From Eudromia elegans (Eukaryota > Chordata > Aves > Tinamiformes > Tinamidae), in NCBI GenBank assembly GCA_003342815.1, contig PTEX01000150.1:216170-280169 (forward strand): a stretch of DNA of 64,000 nt. The letters are read 5' to 3'. Every line of letters starts with the position of its first letter. The stretch's first letter is position 1. The notes under the pieces were generated by a model. The model saw only the letters and a program-made list of their open reading frames with translations. It ran no database searches and was not told the origin of the DNA. A program made the translations under genes and the position numbers. Of the stretch, positions 50,401 through 61,800 are shown piece by piece.

Positions 50401-52283
50401 CAGAGCTCTTTGTGGTAGGATATACAGCTCCACATGCAGCTGGAGGAACCCCATAGACTGCCACAGAATCTGATTTTAGTAGTTAACTGCTTATGGTATA
50501 TATCTGATTTGGGGAGCGTCTCAGTCTGTTTCAAGGGAAATTCTGTATCCTCATGAATATTTAGTGAATCTAATTTATTCTTCCATTTTTTACAAAAGAA
50601 GGTACCTATTTTATTGATATATAAAAAAAGAAAAAAAATGAATTTCTGAATAAACATGCAGCCATTGTTTTAGTTTAAACCATAAAGGAATCTGAAATCC
50701 CTTGATTAGATTTTATAAAACTCAGTAAAAGGTTAAAAAGTAAAAAAAACAATAATGGATTCTTTTTTTCTGACAAACTTGCAATAAAATCTTCTATAGA
50801 GACAAAAAGGGAAAGAAAGGACAGAGAAAAAAAAGGAATCTTATAACCATTCTGCTACAAAATTTGATTGTAAAACTGAAGCTGACTTCTTTTCAGATGA
50901 AAATCTTTCTTTAAAACATTTGCAGAGAAGTTACAGAACTGTATTAAATATAACCAAAAGCAAGAGTTCCATAGTAAGTACCACAGTACCACCTTGTGGG
51001 GAAAGACCACAGCTTCATCCTCAGTATGTTTCCTCCACTGAATAGTTTGTTGCAGGAAATACTTAAATATAAACATAAAACTCTGAGAGAAAATGAAGTA
51101 GATTCAGGCATTGGTATTTTATGGGTGATTTCTCCCATTGCCATTTTTTTAAAAAAAAAAAATCATGTTCTTATCATTTTTTAAAGAGGGTTCTTATAAA
51201 AAATTCCTAAAAGAAAAAATCCCCTTTTAAATTTGTGCACATTTCTTGCTTGGCTTCTATTTTGCTGCAGACTAATTTCTTCAGTCACACTGAACAAAGA
51301 GAATGTTATAATAACGAATATGTCAAGTTCAGCCCCACAAAAGTTCTCATAAAGTTAAAGGTTATGACATAAACATACTAATCCCAGGATATCTGAGATG
51401 GTACTTCTTATTGCTTTTCTGCAACTGATGTAGAGATTAGAGACAGTACTATTCCTACCTTTGAAGACATAAAGATATTTATCAAATATTCAGGTGTCCA
51501 AAGGGAGCTATCACCTGCTTTTGTTCATATTTTTTATATAGTGAAAGAATTTAAATGATTAAGCCACTGCTAAAAATAAAAATGTGTGTGTTTGCATTCA
51601 ATGTGTGAAAAAAATCCCACTAATGGAAAGCGTGCAGGATCAAACCCCTAAGAAACAGAATGAAATTGTATTCAAATTTGCCCTTCACACGTCTAGAGCT
51701 CAGGGGGCTGATTCAACTGCAACTCTAGCCTACTGAGAGGCTGATGGTGGCTTTAGCCAGGATGGGGCTCAGATCCTTAAGCTGGGCTTCTCCTTGTCTT
51801 GCTTTAGGTAACTAGAGTTTAGAGGTTCAATCCAGTTGCCCACATACCTACCTAGTGTCTTTTCAGATGCTCCAGAATATGGTGCCTTGGCCTTCAGCTG
51901 CTGCCCCTGGAGGATCCCATCAGTCCCATTTCACATCTGCCAGCCCCATGTGGATGTCTCACACATCTTTGGAGGCCTCTAATGTCATTAGATGGCTGTC
52001 AATGGCAAGCTGAACCAAACCACCGCTGTCTGCTTGAGTTTTGTCATACAGGCTCCCTCTGCAGTCAGTAGAGAGAGGGAGAATTGTCTCCAAACGGCAC
52101 TTCCTCAAACTCTGAGGTACACATCCATGGCAGGTAGGGACGAATGTCCTTGAAGACCCCTCACTTTCCTTACTGACCCAATACAGGTCTTAGAAACCAC
52201 AAGTGTAACTTTCAGGCGATCACACTGAGCTGAGATGATGAATCCCAAACTTAATGTATAATTGAGTATAAACTTTCTCCCTG

Positions 52284-52303
52284 TTTTTTTTTTTTTTTTT
52301 TTT
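52284..52303. repeat. Poly-T tract, 20 bases
   Basis: Uninterrupted run of 20 T with no retroelement body recognised on either side. Confidence 0.9.
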
Positions 52304-53203
52304 ATCCTGCTAGGACATTGTGGGCTGCTTATTGTGTAAAGCAACCTGAACCGTAATTTATACATTGTGCTATAAACCACAAAGAGGGATATCAAACAGT
52401 TGGTGTAGGTCCCCTCAACAGCAGTGGCAGTGAAACCCACCTTAATCAGCAGTAGCAACAACTGGGATCAGATTTCCAGGTTGCCATGCAGGAGCAATGC
52501 CTCTAAACTCCTCTGTCTTCTGGGATCCCACGCTGCATGGACTTACTGCCCGTCTTCGCTCTCTTCCCAATCCAGGACTGCAGCCCAAATCCCCAGCACC
52601 ACTCTCCTCCAGTCATGTATTTCAGGTGACACAAAAGTGGTGCCCGCTGCATGCCTCCTGCCCACTCTGTGCCTCCAGGGGAGCTGTATTCCCAGTAAAT
52701 GGGAAGACAACGTCCGTCCTGCATTACCAAACAACTGATACAACAGCATGAGCAACTTATTTCTTCTGTGATTGTACTTACTTTATTCTACCACTAAACA
52801 TCGTAGCATGATTTTAACCCACCAGCATATTTGACCAAAGCACTTCAGCTGTGCATGCTCCTGTGCACGTTTCTGTCAATTCAGGTTGGTACAAAACCAT
52901 AAACTAAGCACAGAGGGCTTCTACTGCTTTTTTATTCCCATTTAGATAGCAGAGTAGATCTTCTAGGAGGAGAGCAATTCTTTGAAGACAAGTTTCTCAT
53001 TTAGAGAAGACTTTGTTAAGCAGGCTACAGGCTGCAGGCATACACTTTCCCCTGGTACTTTCAGTCTACTTTTCTGGTATTTTGGTATTTTGTGGAACTC
53101 TACCTATTTGTATGTACTTGTATAAAAAATATGTCATCTTCTTCTAGTATTGATTAAAAATCATACTTCCCTCCTCTTGCTCTGATTCAATCCATCCTGG
53201 TGT

Positions 53204-53240
53204 AAAAAAAAAAAAAACAAAACAAAAAAAAAAAAAAAAA
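53204..53240. repeat. A-rich tract
   Basis: 37 bases of A with two C interruptions. No associated SINE or retrocopy is recognised. Confidence 0.9.
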
Positions 53241-53342
53241 CTCTCCTTCCAAACCTCTCTGTGTATTGAAACAAGGTCTTACTCAGCTCCGTCTGTCAAT
53301 ATAATTTTTAGTTCATCTTAAGAACAGAGCATACTCAGATAC

Positions 53343-53359
53343 AAAAAAAAAAAAAAAAA
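53343..53359. repeat. Poly-A tract, 17 bases
   Basis: Uninterrupted run of 17 A, about 100 bases after another A-rich tract. Confidence 0.85.
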
Positions 53360-53639
53360 GCCATGGTAAGAATTAATTTCATTATTTAGACTGTAATAGC
53401 ACTTGTTTGGCCCAAATATGATTGGAAAAGACTTCCTTACGCAGTGAATCCAGTGTGCTGCTGTCACAGGTAGTTATGTCAAATAAACTATTTCAGCTAT
53501 CAGGCACCATTCTGCTAAGAGACTTTCTGCCCTCATGGTTTGAAATTCTATTCAAGTTTTCAATTTACATTTATTAACAGCATCCTTGCGCCAACTTTCC
53601 TTTTTGCTTGAACATCATTTTTCCATCACTGTTATTTGT

Positions 53640-54790
53640 CTTCCTGATATCTTTCCAATCTTTTTAAAGAGGCAACATATATCCTCTCTGGCCTTTGTTT
53701 TGCTGAGTTAAACAAGCCAAGTTGTTTTATTTCCCTGCTGTGGAAAGCCCTATCGTATATAGACCATCTTTAGTAATTTTTTTCTACAACTATTTCAATC
53801 TCAGTTCATTTTTCTTAGAGCACAGATAACCAGCATTGCAGAGTCTTCCAGATGAGGTCCCAAGAACACCTGTATTGGATATACATAAAGGACATCTAAA
53901 TTGAACCTTTTTTCTAGGTATACCATCTTGCAGATCCATAGTTCTCCTTAAACCTTTTAAAACATGCAAGCTATATTCTTTTTCATCTGCTCCCAATAAG
54001 TTTGTTGTAGGATAACATGATGTTATACGTCCTTAAATCTCTTCATGAGATTGCACTCTACAATTTAAAATTTTGCCCACTTCTGTTTCTTTTGTTCTTG
54101 AAGCCTTATATTTTTTCCCAAATCATGTTCCTGTCCTCCATTAACCATGTTGTCTTAATTTGTAAGTATCACTGTCATTCTCCTAATTCTTTTGTCAACA
54201 TAATTAATGGAATTATTAAGATTAACAAGATTGATCTCAAAACTGAATATCTGAGAATAACTGAGAAAATCTATCAGTAACTTCTCTCCGTTACCATACT
54301 TCGCTTTTGACAGTCCCCATTGTCTTCTGAATACTCTCATAGCCGGTTCCTTACCTACTTTAAGTCCTTTTAATGATTCTTATCATTTCCAGCTTAATTA
54401 ATAACTTCCCACAAAGCAATGTATTAGGTTCAATCCAGATAGAATAGTTCTATTCCATTCCTTTTACCTAAAAAATCTCAGAATTTATCAAAAATGATCT
54501 TGTGTTAATCTGACATAATCCACCTTTGATTAAAAAGATGAGACACTTTATTCCATTTGCTTCCACATTATTATTCAACCCTTCAAAAGTTGTTTTAAAG
54601 CCTTATTTTAAAGCCTAGTGAGCACAAACCAGCATGTATGTAGATGTCTAGATCACCTTGCACCTTTCTTAAATACCTTTGCATATTTTAAAGTTACTTG
54701 ATAACACTTCTGCCTTTCTTTAAAATATTTCCTTCTGTATGTATTATTTCTTTCAGAACTCTCAGGCGAAGATTAGCCTGTTTCCTCTTG
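53640..54790 (-). mobile_element. Ancient CR1/L3-type LINE fragment, ORF2 region
   Basis: The + strand follows the antisense of an old CR1 ORF2 from near its 3' end inward. Landmarks are 'GTTAAACAAGCCAAGTTGTT' near 53708, 'CTTCCAGATGAGGTCCC' near 53847, 'TTAATTAATAACTTCCCAC' near 54394, 'TCAATCCAGATAGA' near 54431, 'TTAATCTGACATAATCCACC' near 54506, 'TTTAAAGCCTTATT' near 54594 and 'CTTTCTTAAATACCTTTGCA' near 54663. The order and spacing agree with the family over more than 1 kb. It lies on the minus strand, is heavily mutated, and has no open frame. Limits are approximate and come from visual matching only. Confidence 0.72.
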
Positions 54791-57769
54791 CCTGACTCGG
54801 TTAAATTCTTTAATCAACAAACAGACCTTTCTCCTCCTAGCCACTCAACCCATTCTAGGGGCTGCCTGTTGTCAGGTACAACTAGGGAAAAATCTGAATT
54901 CAGTTTTGTGATCAGATCTAGATGATCTTTCACATTTACTTTGCCCTTACTGCTCAATGGTAGGGCTTAGTTTGCTGTGGAAAAATTTGAGGATATAATA
55001 TGCCTCAGAGTACAAGGCAAAGCAAGGGCAGAAAACCTTGTGACCACCTGAGTTCCAGTAACGTTCATACAAGGGAGCTTCCTCTTTCCGTGTTCCCAAG
55101 AGCATACAGTTCCTTGTATATTGATGTATTGGATATTTAGCAAAGCACGCTACACACTTACTTGGTAAGGCTTTGGCTTTTTTCAAACACACGTTTTACT
55201 ATGAATAACAAAGCACATCTTGACTGAAGGAATTTGAATAAACTCATACCTTTTTAGAAAATTTTACTCAGTGTGAGGAATTCTCAGAAAGGAAAAGAAA
55301 TAATACGAAAACACAAAGCACATTATGCTCTCTTCCTTTATCTCTCTATCCTCTCTTCCAGTCTCAGCAGAAAATAACCTCTGTGCTGCTTGCAACAGTT
55401 TGCAAATCGCTTAATGCAAGGCAGAATTAGTGATACAACTGAAATTCATAGTCAAATTTGACATACACAAAACATTGCAACCTACTGCTAGGAAATCCTA
55501 GCACAAGAGCAAAAAAGCTACATGGGTAATTACACCATGCTGAACAGCAGAAAACTTCTGGCATCACAGAGGTGATTTGTCCTCGTGAGGTATTTAAGCT
55601 GTACCTGGACTGGAGTATGAAGTGAGTTTCTTTCAGGTCTCTCCACGCTAGTTCTGTATGGCACACGTGCTTTGTGGTGTGCCTCATATTTACTCATCAC
55701 CAGACATGCCACAGCCTCGTGCTTGCAAGGCAATGCACAACCCAGTTGATCCACCAGCCCTTGTCCCTCCAGCATCCATGGTTAATTCACCTCTCATTAA
55801 CTCCTGCAGATTTTCATTGTGCCATGGGCAGCCTCACACTACCCAACACCCAAGTGAGACAAGGCTGAAAACGCACCATGGCCTCTACAGCTGCAGTGAG
55901 AGTCTGTAATCACACAATTCCCATGACCTGAAATGGCAGTTTCCGTATTTCTGTTACTATTCATATTCCAGATTTTATTTATCTCTAACACTCACATGAC
56001 AATATTTCACAAAAGAAAATAAAATTATTCTTGTCAGAAAATTGAGCCATTCCCACACTTGAAGGTAAGGCATTATGGAACTTTTGGGAATGTTTCTTAC
56101 TATATGGTATGTCAGCTGTTCAGACCACCTTCCACTATTCCCTGCCTATATCATTCTTCTACTGCCTAAACTTTAGATGTTTTAACCGATTGAACAGAAA
56201 CTGTGTAAACAGAAAGTCTGACAGAAGGTGAAATATTTTGAAAGGCCAAAATAATTAGTAGCTTTTCTAAATTAGGTTAGCATAAAACATGCTGGTTTGC
56301 TTAAGAAAAACCTACATCAGATACCTGGAGATATTTTGAGAGAGCTGGAACCTGAAATTTGACCGAGGGTGACCATGAAAATACCCATGCATCTCTCCTC
56401 ATGAAAATATGCCCGTACACTAAGCTGTAAGATTCTGTAAATTGTGTTTAAATTTTAGATAAAATATTCATATGCTAGAGCGAAGTCTCAAGTCATTAAG
56501 CTGACCATGTGACTTGATCTATATTTTTTATAAGACCTATTGCATATCTTCTGAAAAATATAATTCTTAAACTAGGTAGGACAGGATAGCCCTAAAAATC
56601 TCATTTTGGGACATTTATTTCCATTCTGACCATGGTATCCTGAGACTTCACAAATCTTTAAGTCCTTAACTTCCTTGTAATGTAACTTTTTTTCAGTGTT
56701 ATTGATAGGCAATTGAGAAACAGCATCTGGGCTTCTTAAATTCTAGGTTTTTCTTCCAAACACAAGAGCAACTTTTCTTCCAGATAAACGCAGGCTGTAA
56801 CAGCTGCAGTCGCACTGCCTTTGTTTTCTGCTACCTTTAAAATGTGTTTTTTGAATACACATTTAAAATGTTCTATTTTGGGGGTGTTCACATTACACCT
56901 AGTCCTCAAATGCAACACGCATCTAATTAAGATTGTGTCAGCCAGAAAGGAAAAAGAAGTAACCATAAAAACTGCAACATCCTCAAGACCCTATCTGATC
57001 TTTCCAACAGTGACATTTTGATAATGACGATGCTTTTGCTTTTGCAACAGCAGGAACTCATTATTTTTGAGATACACATTTCTATGTCAATTTCTGAAAG
57101 GAAATGAACCTTACAAACAAGTCTAATTGGAATGCTTTCCTCTGTGCTTTTAATTCTCATTAAAAAAAGGTAACAGCACCTCTGTTAACAGCTCCAATAA
57201 AATATAAAAGACAGCAACTGCCACTTGCTTGATATACATCTTCAAGAGGCCTATGCAACATAGCATAAAGTCGAATATTCAGTTAATTTTACTATAGGCC
57301 ACCATCAGCTGTCTTTCCAAAAAAAGCACTTATGTACCTAACCTTCCCCAGTACACAACATGTATTAAATAATAATAATAATAATAAAGCTCATAATCCC
57401 AGCCTAACACCAGACTCAAGTTTGCAGTTATGCCCCAAAACAGGAGAGATGGATTTCCACACATTCTTTCATTCATTCTTCTCCTTGATGTTCGCTGACC
57501 TCACATATTGGCTGCTGTGGATCCCTTCTCAAAGAGTTTAGGGGACAGGAGCAATGCGTTCAGCACGAAACTTCTGCAAGGAGTCTAAATGTTAGCGGTC
57601 TGTTTTCAACCGTAGGGGCAATTTCCCAATACCTCAGAAACCTACACTCTCAAACTTCTGAAAACCCATATACTGCATGCCCAGCACCAGAAACAGCAGC
57701 AGCAGCTTACACAGCACTGATGCAGCTCCTTCAAGCGCTCAGGTACAGGCCTGGACACTTTGTGGCCCC
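54791..57769. other. Intergenic DNA upstream of the MAP3K7 promoter, no gene seen
   Basis: AT-rich sequence that becomes more GC-rich after about 57.5 kb as the promoter island is approached. The only repeat of note is the (AAT)n tract at 57368-57387. Confidence 0.6.
57368..57387. repeat. (AAT)n microsatellite
   Basis: About 6.7 perfect AAT units. Short trinucleotide repeat, likely length-variable. Confidence 0.9.
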
Positions 57770-57772
57770 ATG

Positions 57773-57780
57773 TCACGTCA
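57773..57780. promoter_or_regulatory. CRE-like motif TCACGTCA
   Basis: One mismatch from the palindromic TGACGTCA site bound by CREB/ATF proteins. It lies about 1 kb upstream of the MAP3K7 start codon at the edge of the GC-richer promoter flank. Motif match only. Confidence 0.25.
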
Positions 57781-58304
57781 CGATCAGGACGTGCACCGAT
57801 GATGGCCTCCATGGCCATGAAACCTGAGCGCACACCCGGGCACGCGCTGGACTTAGATCCTGAGACCACATAGTTGGAGAGCACCAGGGCCAAGGGCAGC
57901 ATCTCGGTTTAAATGCCACCTCTGAGAAACTAGGGCCATTGAATAACCCTACAGCCGGATCAAGCACGTATTGACCAGATTTGGAGTGATGAGGAGCCTT
58001 CCCAATTCCAACTGCAGCTTCTGTAAATCCCTCTACGCTGAAAAACACGGGGAAATCCGAGAGGGACTGCGTGTGCTGAGGACGCGAGCCCGCCCGCCCC
58101 GGGCAGGGCAGTTGCACAACGCAGTCACCCCGGCCCTGCCTGCTCTGGAGACCAGTCCCAGCTTGCAGCCTCTCCAGGCCAGCTCTGTTCAGGCTCTGCT
58201 GGGAGCCCCGAGCGCTCCCGGTGTCGCAACGCGGCCAGATTTTGGAAAGCGGAGGGCTCTCCTGACGGGCCACGCTGCTACCGGCACCCACCCGCGCCCC
58301 GGCG

Positions 58305-58714
58305 NNNNNNNNNNNNNNNNNNNNNNNNNNNNNNNNNNNNNNNNNNNNNNNNNNNNNNNNNNNNNNNNNNNNNNNNNNNNNNNNNNNNNNNNNNNNNNNN
58401 NNNNNNNNNNNNNNNNNNNNNNNNNNNNNNNNNNNNNNNNNNNNNNNNNNNNNNNNNNNNNNNNNNNNNNNNNNNNNNNNNNNNNNNNNNNNNNNNNNNN
58501 NNNNNNNNNNNNNNNNNNNNNNNNNNNNNNNNNNNNNNNNNNNNNNNNNNNNNNNNNNNNNNNNNNNNNNNNNNNNNNNNNNNNNNNNNNNNNNNNNNNN
58601 NNNNNNNNNNNNNNNNNNNNNNNNNNNNNNNNNNNNNNNNNNNNNNNNNNNNNNNNNNNNNNNNNNNNNNNNNNNNNNNNNNNNNNNNNNNNNNNNNNNN
58701 NNNNNNNNNNNNNN
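58305..58714. other. Assembly gap (410 N)
   Basis: A run of 410 unknown bases in the middle of the CpG island. GC-rich promoters are commonly lost in sequencing, and the number may be an estimate. Apparent open frames that run across it are meaningless. Confidence 1.
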
Positions 58715-58794
58715 GCGGGCGGGAGCTGTCCCGGCGCCCCGCGTAGCCCCGGGCCCGGCCGGCGCGGCGGGCCCGGCGGGCGCCGCCCGGAGGG

Positions 58795-58884
58795 ATGACT
58801 TCGGCCGCCTCCGCGGACATGATCGAGACGCCCCCCGTGCTCAACTTCGAGGAGATCGACTACAAGGAGATCGAGGTGGAGGAG
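58795..58884 (+). CDS. MAP3K7: MAP3K7 (TAK1) first coding exon, partial gene
   Basis: The 90-base exon encodes 30 residues, ending in VLNFEEIDYKEIEVEE. These last 16 residues are identical to human TAK1 just before its kinase domain. TAK1 is a serine/threonine MAP3K. With TAB1 and TAB2/TAB3 it relays TGF-beta, BMP, TNF, IL-1 and Toll-like receptor signals in the cytoplasm, phosphorylating IKK-beta and the MAP2Ks of the JNK and p38 pathways. The ATG at 58795 was chosen because it is in frame, has a purine at -3 and begins MTSAAS, like the human MSTASAAS. A second in-frame ATG is codon 9 (58819), matching the human MIE. Human has 40 residues before the exon junction against 30 here. The missing residues are the serine tract. 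The exon ends at GAG|GTGAGC in phase 0. The glycine loop and all catalytic residues lie in later exons outside the window. Confidence 0.96.
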
Positions 58885-58890
58885 GTGAGC
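58885..58890 (+). other. MAP3K7: Splice donor of MAP3K7 exon 1
   Basis: GAG|GTGAGC is a strong consensus 5' splice site and falls exactly where the human protein passes from EVEE to the next exon's VVGRGAFG. Confidence 0.92.
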
Positions 58891-61800
58891 GGAGCGGCCC
58901 TCCCCGCGGCGCCCCGCCGCCAGGTGCCCGCGGGCCGCAGGTAGCGCGCGGCGCCCGACATGGTGGAGCCGCCCCGCGCCCGGCTCCCGTTCGCGCTGGC
59001 GCCGCGACCGTTGCTGGAATCACCCTTGACCGTTCCCCCGCGTTTGAGGCCGGTTTAGGTGAAAGCGCTTGTAGCTCTTTGTTTATTTCCCTTTTGTATT
59101 TTCCCAGCCGCGGGCGGGTAACGACCGGGTCCGGGACCCGCACTCGGTGCGCAGGAAGTGACGGCGGGGCTCGGCGCAGGCCGTGGCGGAGCCCGCGGGG
59201 AGCCGCTCCCGCTCCTCCGGCGGGGTTGCCGCCCGAAGGCCCCGGAGGCGGGAGCGGGAGGCGCTCCCTGCCCGCCCGGGGGTCTCGGGAGGCAGCCTGG
59301 GGGTGCCTGCGGCAGCGCCCCGCGCCCCCGGCGAAGGCCTCAGTGCGTGCGCAGCACCCCCGGCCCTACCAGGCCCCCCTGACCCGCAGGAGACTCTGCC
59401 CTGGTGAGAAATACCCAACAAGAGGGTTTCCACTGAAATAAAGTTGCTCCGCACAGGCCCGTCTTGAGCTTGTTGAGTCAACTTGTGCAGCCTGGGCGTT
59501 CCAGGACTGCTCAGAGTGGCTTGGTGCTTTTGTTCTGAGATCAGCATCTTTCTCAGTGAAAATTAAGCGCTTTTCTTTGAGATAACTCTGTGGAAGTGTG
59601 TTTAGTTTTGTGCAGTAGCTTGTATATCTAAGACGGTCAAGTTGGAGTGACTTGTTGCATTTTGTGTTTATAATTATTGTGCTGTGCTCATGTGGTCTTA
59701 GAGAGGTCACAGGACGTAAAATTTGTGGTATTTCTGTAGAACGGTAGAGAACTTTCTATATTTATTTTCCTCCAAATAGCATCACAGCAACTTCAGTTTT
59801 TCACCGTAGCACAGTGGAAACCTGCAGAAGATAAACCGTCTTCCAAAGGGGTGCCTTTTCCCCTCTCTGCAAACATGGGAATCCTGGTCTTTCTTTATTC
59901 CATAGCTCTATGTGTTTAACTGTTTTGAAGCTAGAGAATTAGTGGGTCTCAGGAACTGAAAGTACTTTTTGCATTTGTTATATACTGACATTTGTGTGTA
60001 ACATTTAACAAAATCCAGGGATCACCTCAGGTACTTTTGGGAGAAATAGCTTGTTTTACCCAAAGAAGAAAATAAAGTTCGTAGGAATTTAGAGATCATA
60101 AAAGAGGTGCCCAGGGATGTCTCATAAAAGTGAGTAGCACATATAATATGTTACACACAGCACTTCAAGCAAATAAGACAGTATTCATATTTTTACTCCT
60201 CACAACACTCTTGGGAACTCTGCTAGCAAGGATTATGTTGCCATATTACTTGTAGGAAATGTGGAGTCACTTAATTGGTGTAACTAGAGTTTATCGTTCT
60301 AGAGTTTAATATTTAAGACTGGCCCATGTCCTACATGGCCACCTAACACCTACAGGAACAAGAACATGCGTCCAAAAATGTATGTATAGATGATGCCCGA
60401 GCTGTAATTTATGGGTTATTTAATTAGATTGTTGCATTATCTTCCAAGTACCTTCTCTATTGGAGATGATGCAGCTCGTCTGATGTCATGAAAGCTATTG
60501 ATGAAGTAGTAGTAGTGGAGGAAATCTGGAAACTATCGCAGTATTTTGCTCTTTGTAGCTGTCCTACCAAAAATTCTTATCAGGCAATGGAAGTACCATA
60601 GTGTGTACAAAATCAAAATATCCTTGTACAGAGGAGGAGATAAGATCTAATTTGCAATAAAACAAGAAAACCATGTTACACTTTTCTTTTCTTGACTATT
60701 TCTTGACTATGTAAAGCTCTTCTTCATCATGTGTTTTCAGCGCAAATAATCACATTTGCAGGCATAACATATATTGTAATTCAATATTTGCTGTGCTCTT
60801 AATGTGGACCTAGAAATTTTCAAGGATTTTTGAAAGGCTATAAGGACTCCAAATGGCCAAATTTTGATATGTGATGTTTGGATCAGATGTTTCAAAATAG
60901 AGTGTCAACAGATCTATACTGGAAACTCAAATGAATGCCTGTATAATCATAGCTTTGCTGTTGTATTATCAGGGCTGTCTTGTCAGCAGATAGCAGTTTC
61001 ACTCTGCCACAAGTTTATTAATAGATATCAAAGTTCTGGAATACTTGCAGGCCCTGTGTCTTTACTAATAAATTCGAGATCTATAAGTGCACTTTCATTT
61101 TGGTTTGGCTCAGCTCAACTGGGTAATATCATTAATACACCTTTTTATTGGCTGTCGTGTGCGTGACTATAATAAGGTAAGTGGCACTACAGGATAGTTG
61201 TAAGTCAAGTTTGTCTCCAACTTCAGACTGCTTTTTCATTATTTAATGGTTGGAGTAAAATATAGAGATAATTACTGCAAATGACTCAGAGTCCGATCAA
61301 AATTATGTGACACAGTGGGAGCATGTTCAGAACTAGAGAACTAAAAACAACTTAAAACTTGGATGAAACAAAAATATTCTTTCTTTAACATGCAAATTTT
61401 TGAATATGCGAATGTCTTTTTAAGATTTAATGTATTAGATAACATTGGAAACTGAGATAATAAAACTACAGAATTTATCAAAAAAACAATATAATTGAAA
61501 TAAAGCTAATAATAAAAGCCCTGTGGCTCTGTTTATAAAACTTCTTGTTAAGTATGCCCAAAGTGCTGCCATCCTCTTCCCAGAAGACCTTTCCTGTTCA
61601 AGCAGACTTTGCTTGTGAATTGTCCTGGCAACCTGCTCCCTGCCCCTCTTTCCTGAAAATCCCACTACCATCATGTCACTTGCTGACAGCCCCATACATG
61701 ACCCAATTGCAGGGCAGTCTGTTGTGCGTTGGGTATTGGCCTTGGGCTGCACAGCCAAAGGATGCAGCTCTGGTCATGGGTGCTGTGGCCCTGCCCTTCA

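Larger units (their letters stand above)
44561..53639. other. Intergenic DNA, no supported gene
   Basis: About 9 kb without a supportable gene. Simple repeats at 47411, 52284, 53204 and 53343 are listed separately. The longest open frame (166 codons, 49242-49742, +) has no recognisable domain and no promoter or splice context. The stretch at 51700-52240 is slightly GC-richer, but I recognise nothing in it. Confidence 0.58.
58070..59410 (+). promoter_or_regulatory. CpG-island promoter of MAP3K7
   Basis: A sharp rise in G, C and CpG content around the first coding exon, with GC-box-like sequence (GCGGGCGGG at 58715) just upstream of the start codon and no TATA box visible. This is the usual promoter type of a ubiquitously expressed signalling kinase gene. 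The transcription start is not identifiable because 410 bases are missing (58305-58714). The island continues about 500 bases into intron 1. Boundaries were judged by eye. Confidence 0.85.

Noticed and set aside
51826-51840. tRNA-like B-box (GGTTCAATCC)
   Set aside because: No A-box at the right distance upstream and no T-arm pairing, so chance match.
57971-58844. Long open frames of 275 and 188 codons on both strands
   Set aside because: They run through the 410-base N gap, so their openness is an artefact.
59079-59547. Several 75-154-codon open frames on both strands just after exon 1
   Set aside because: They overlap in many frames within a CpG island, where stop codons are rare, and encode low-complexity Arg/Gly/Pro/Ala-rich peptides.
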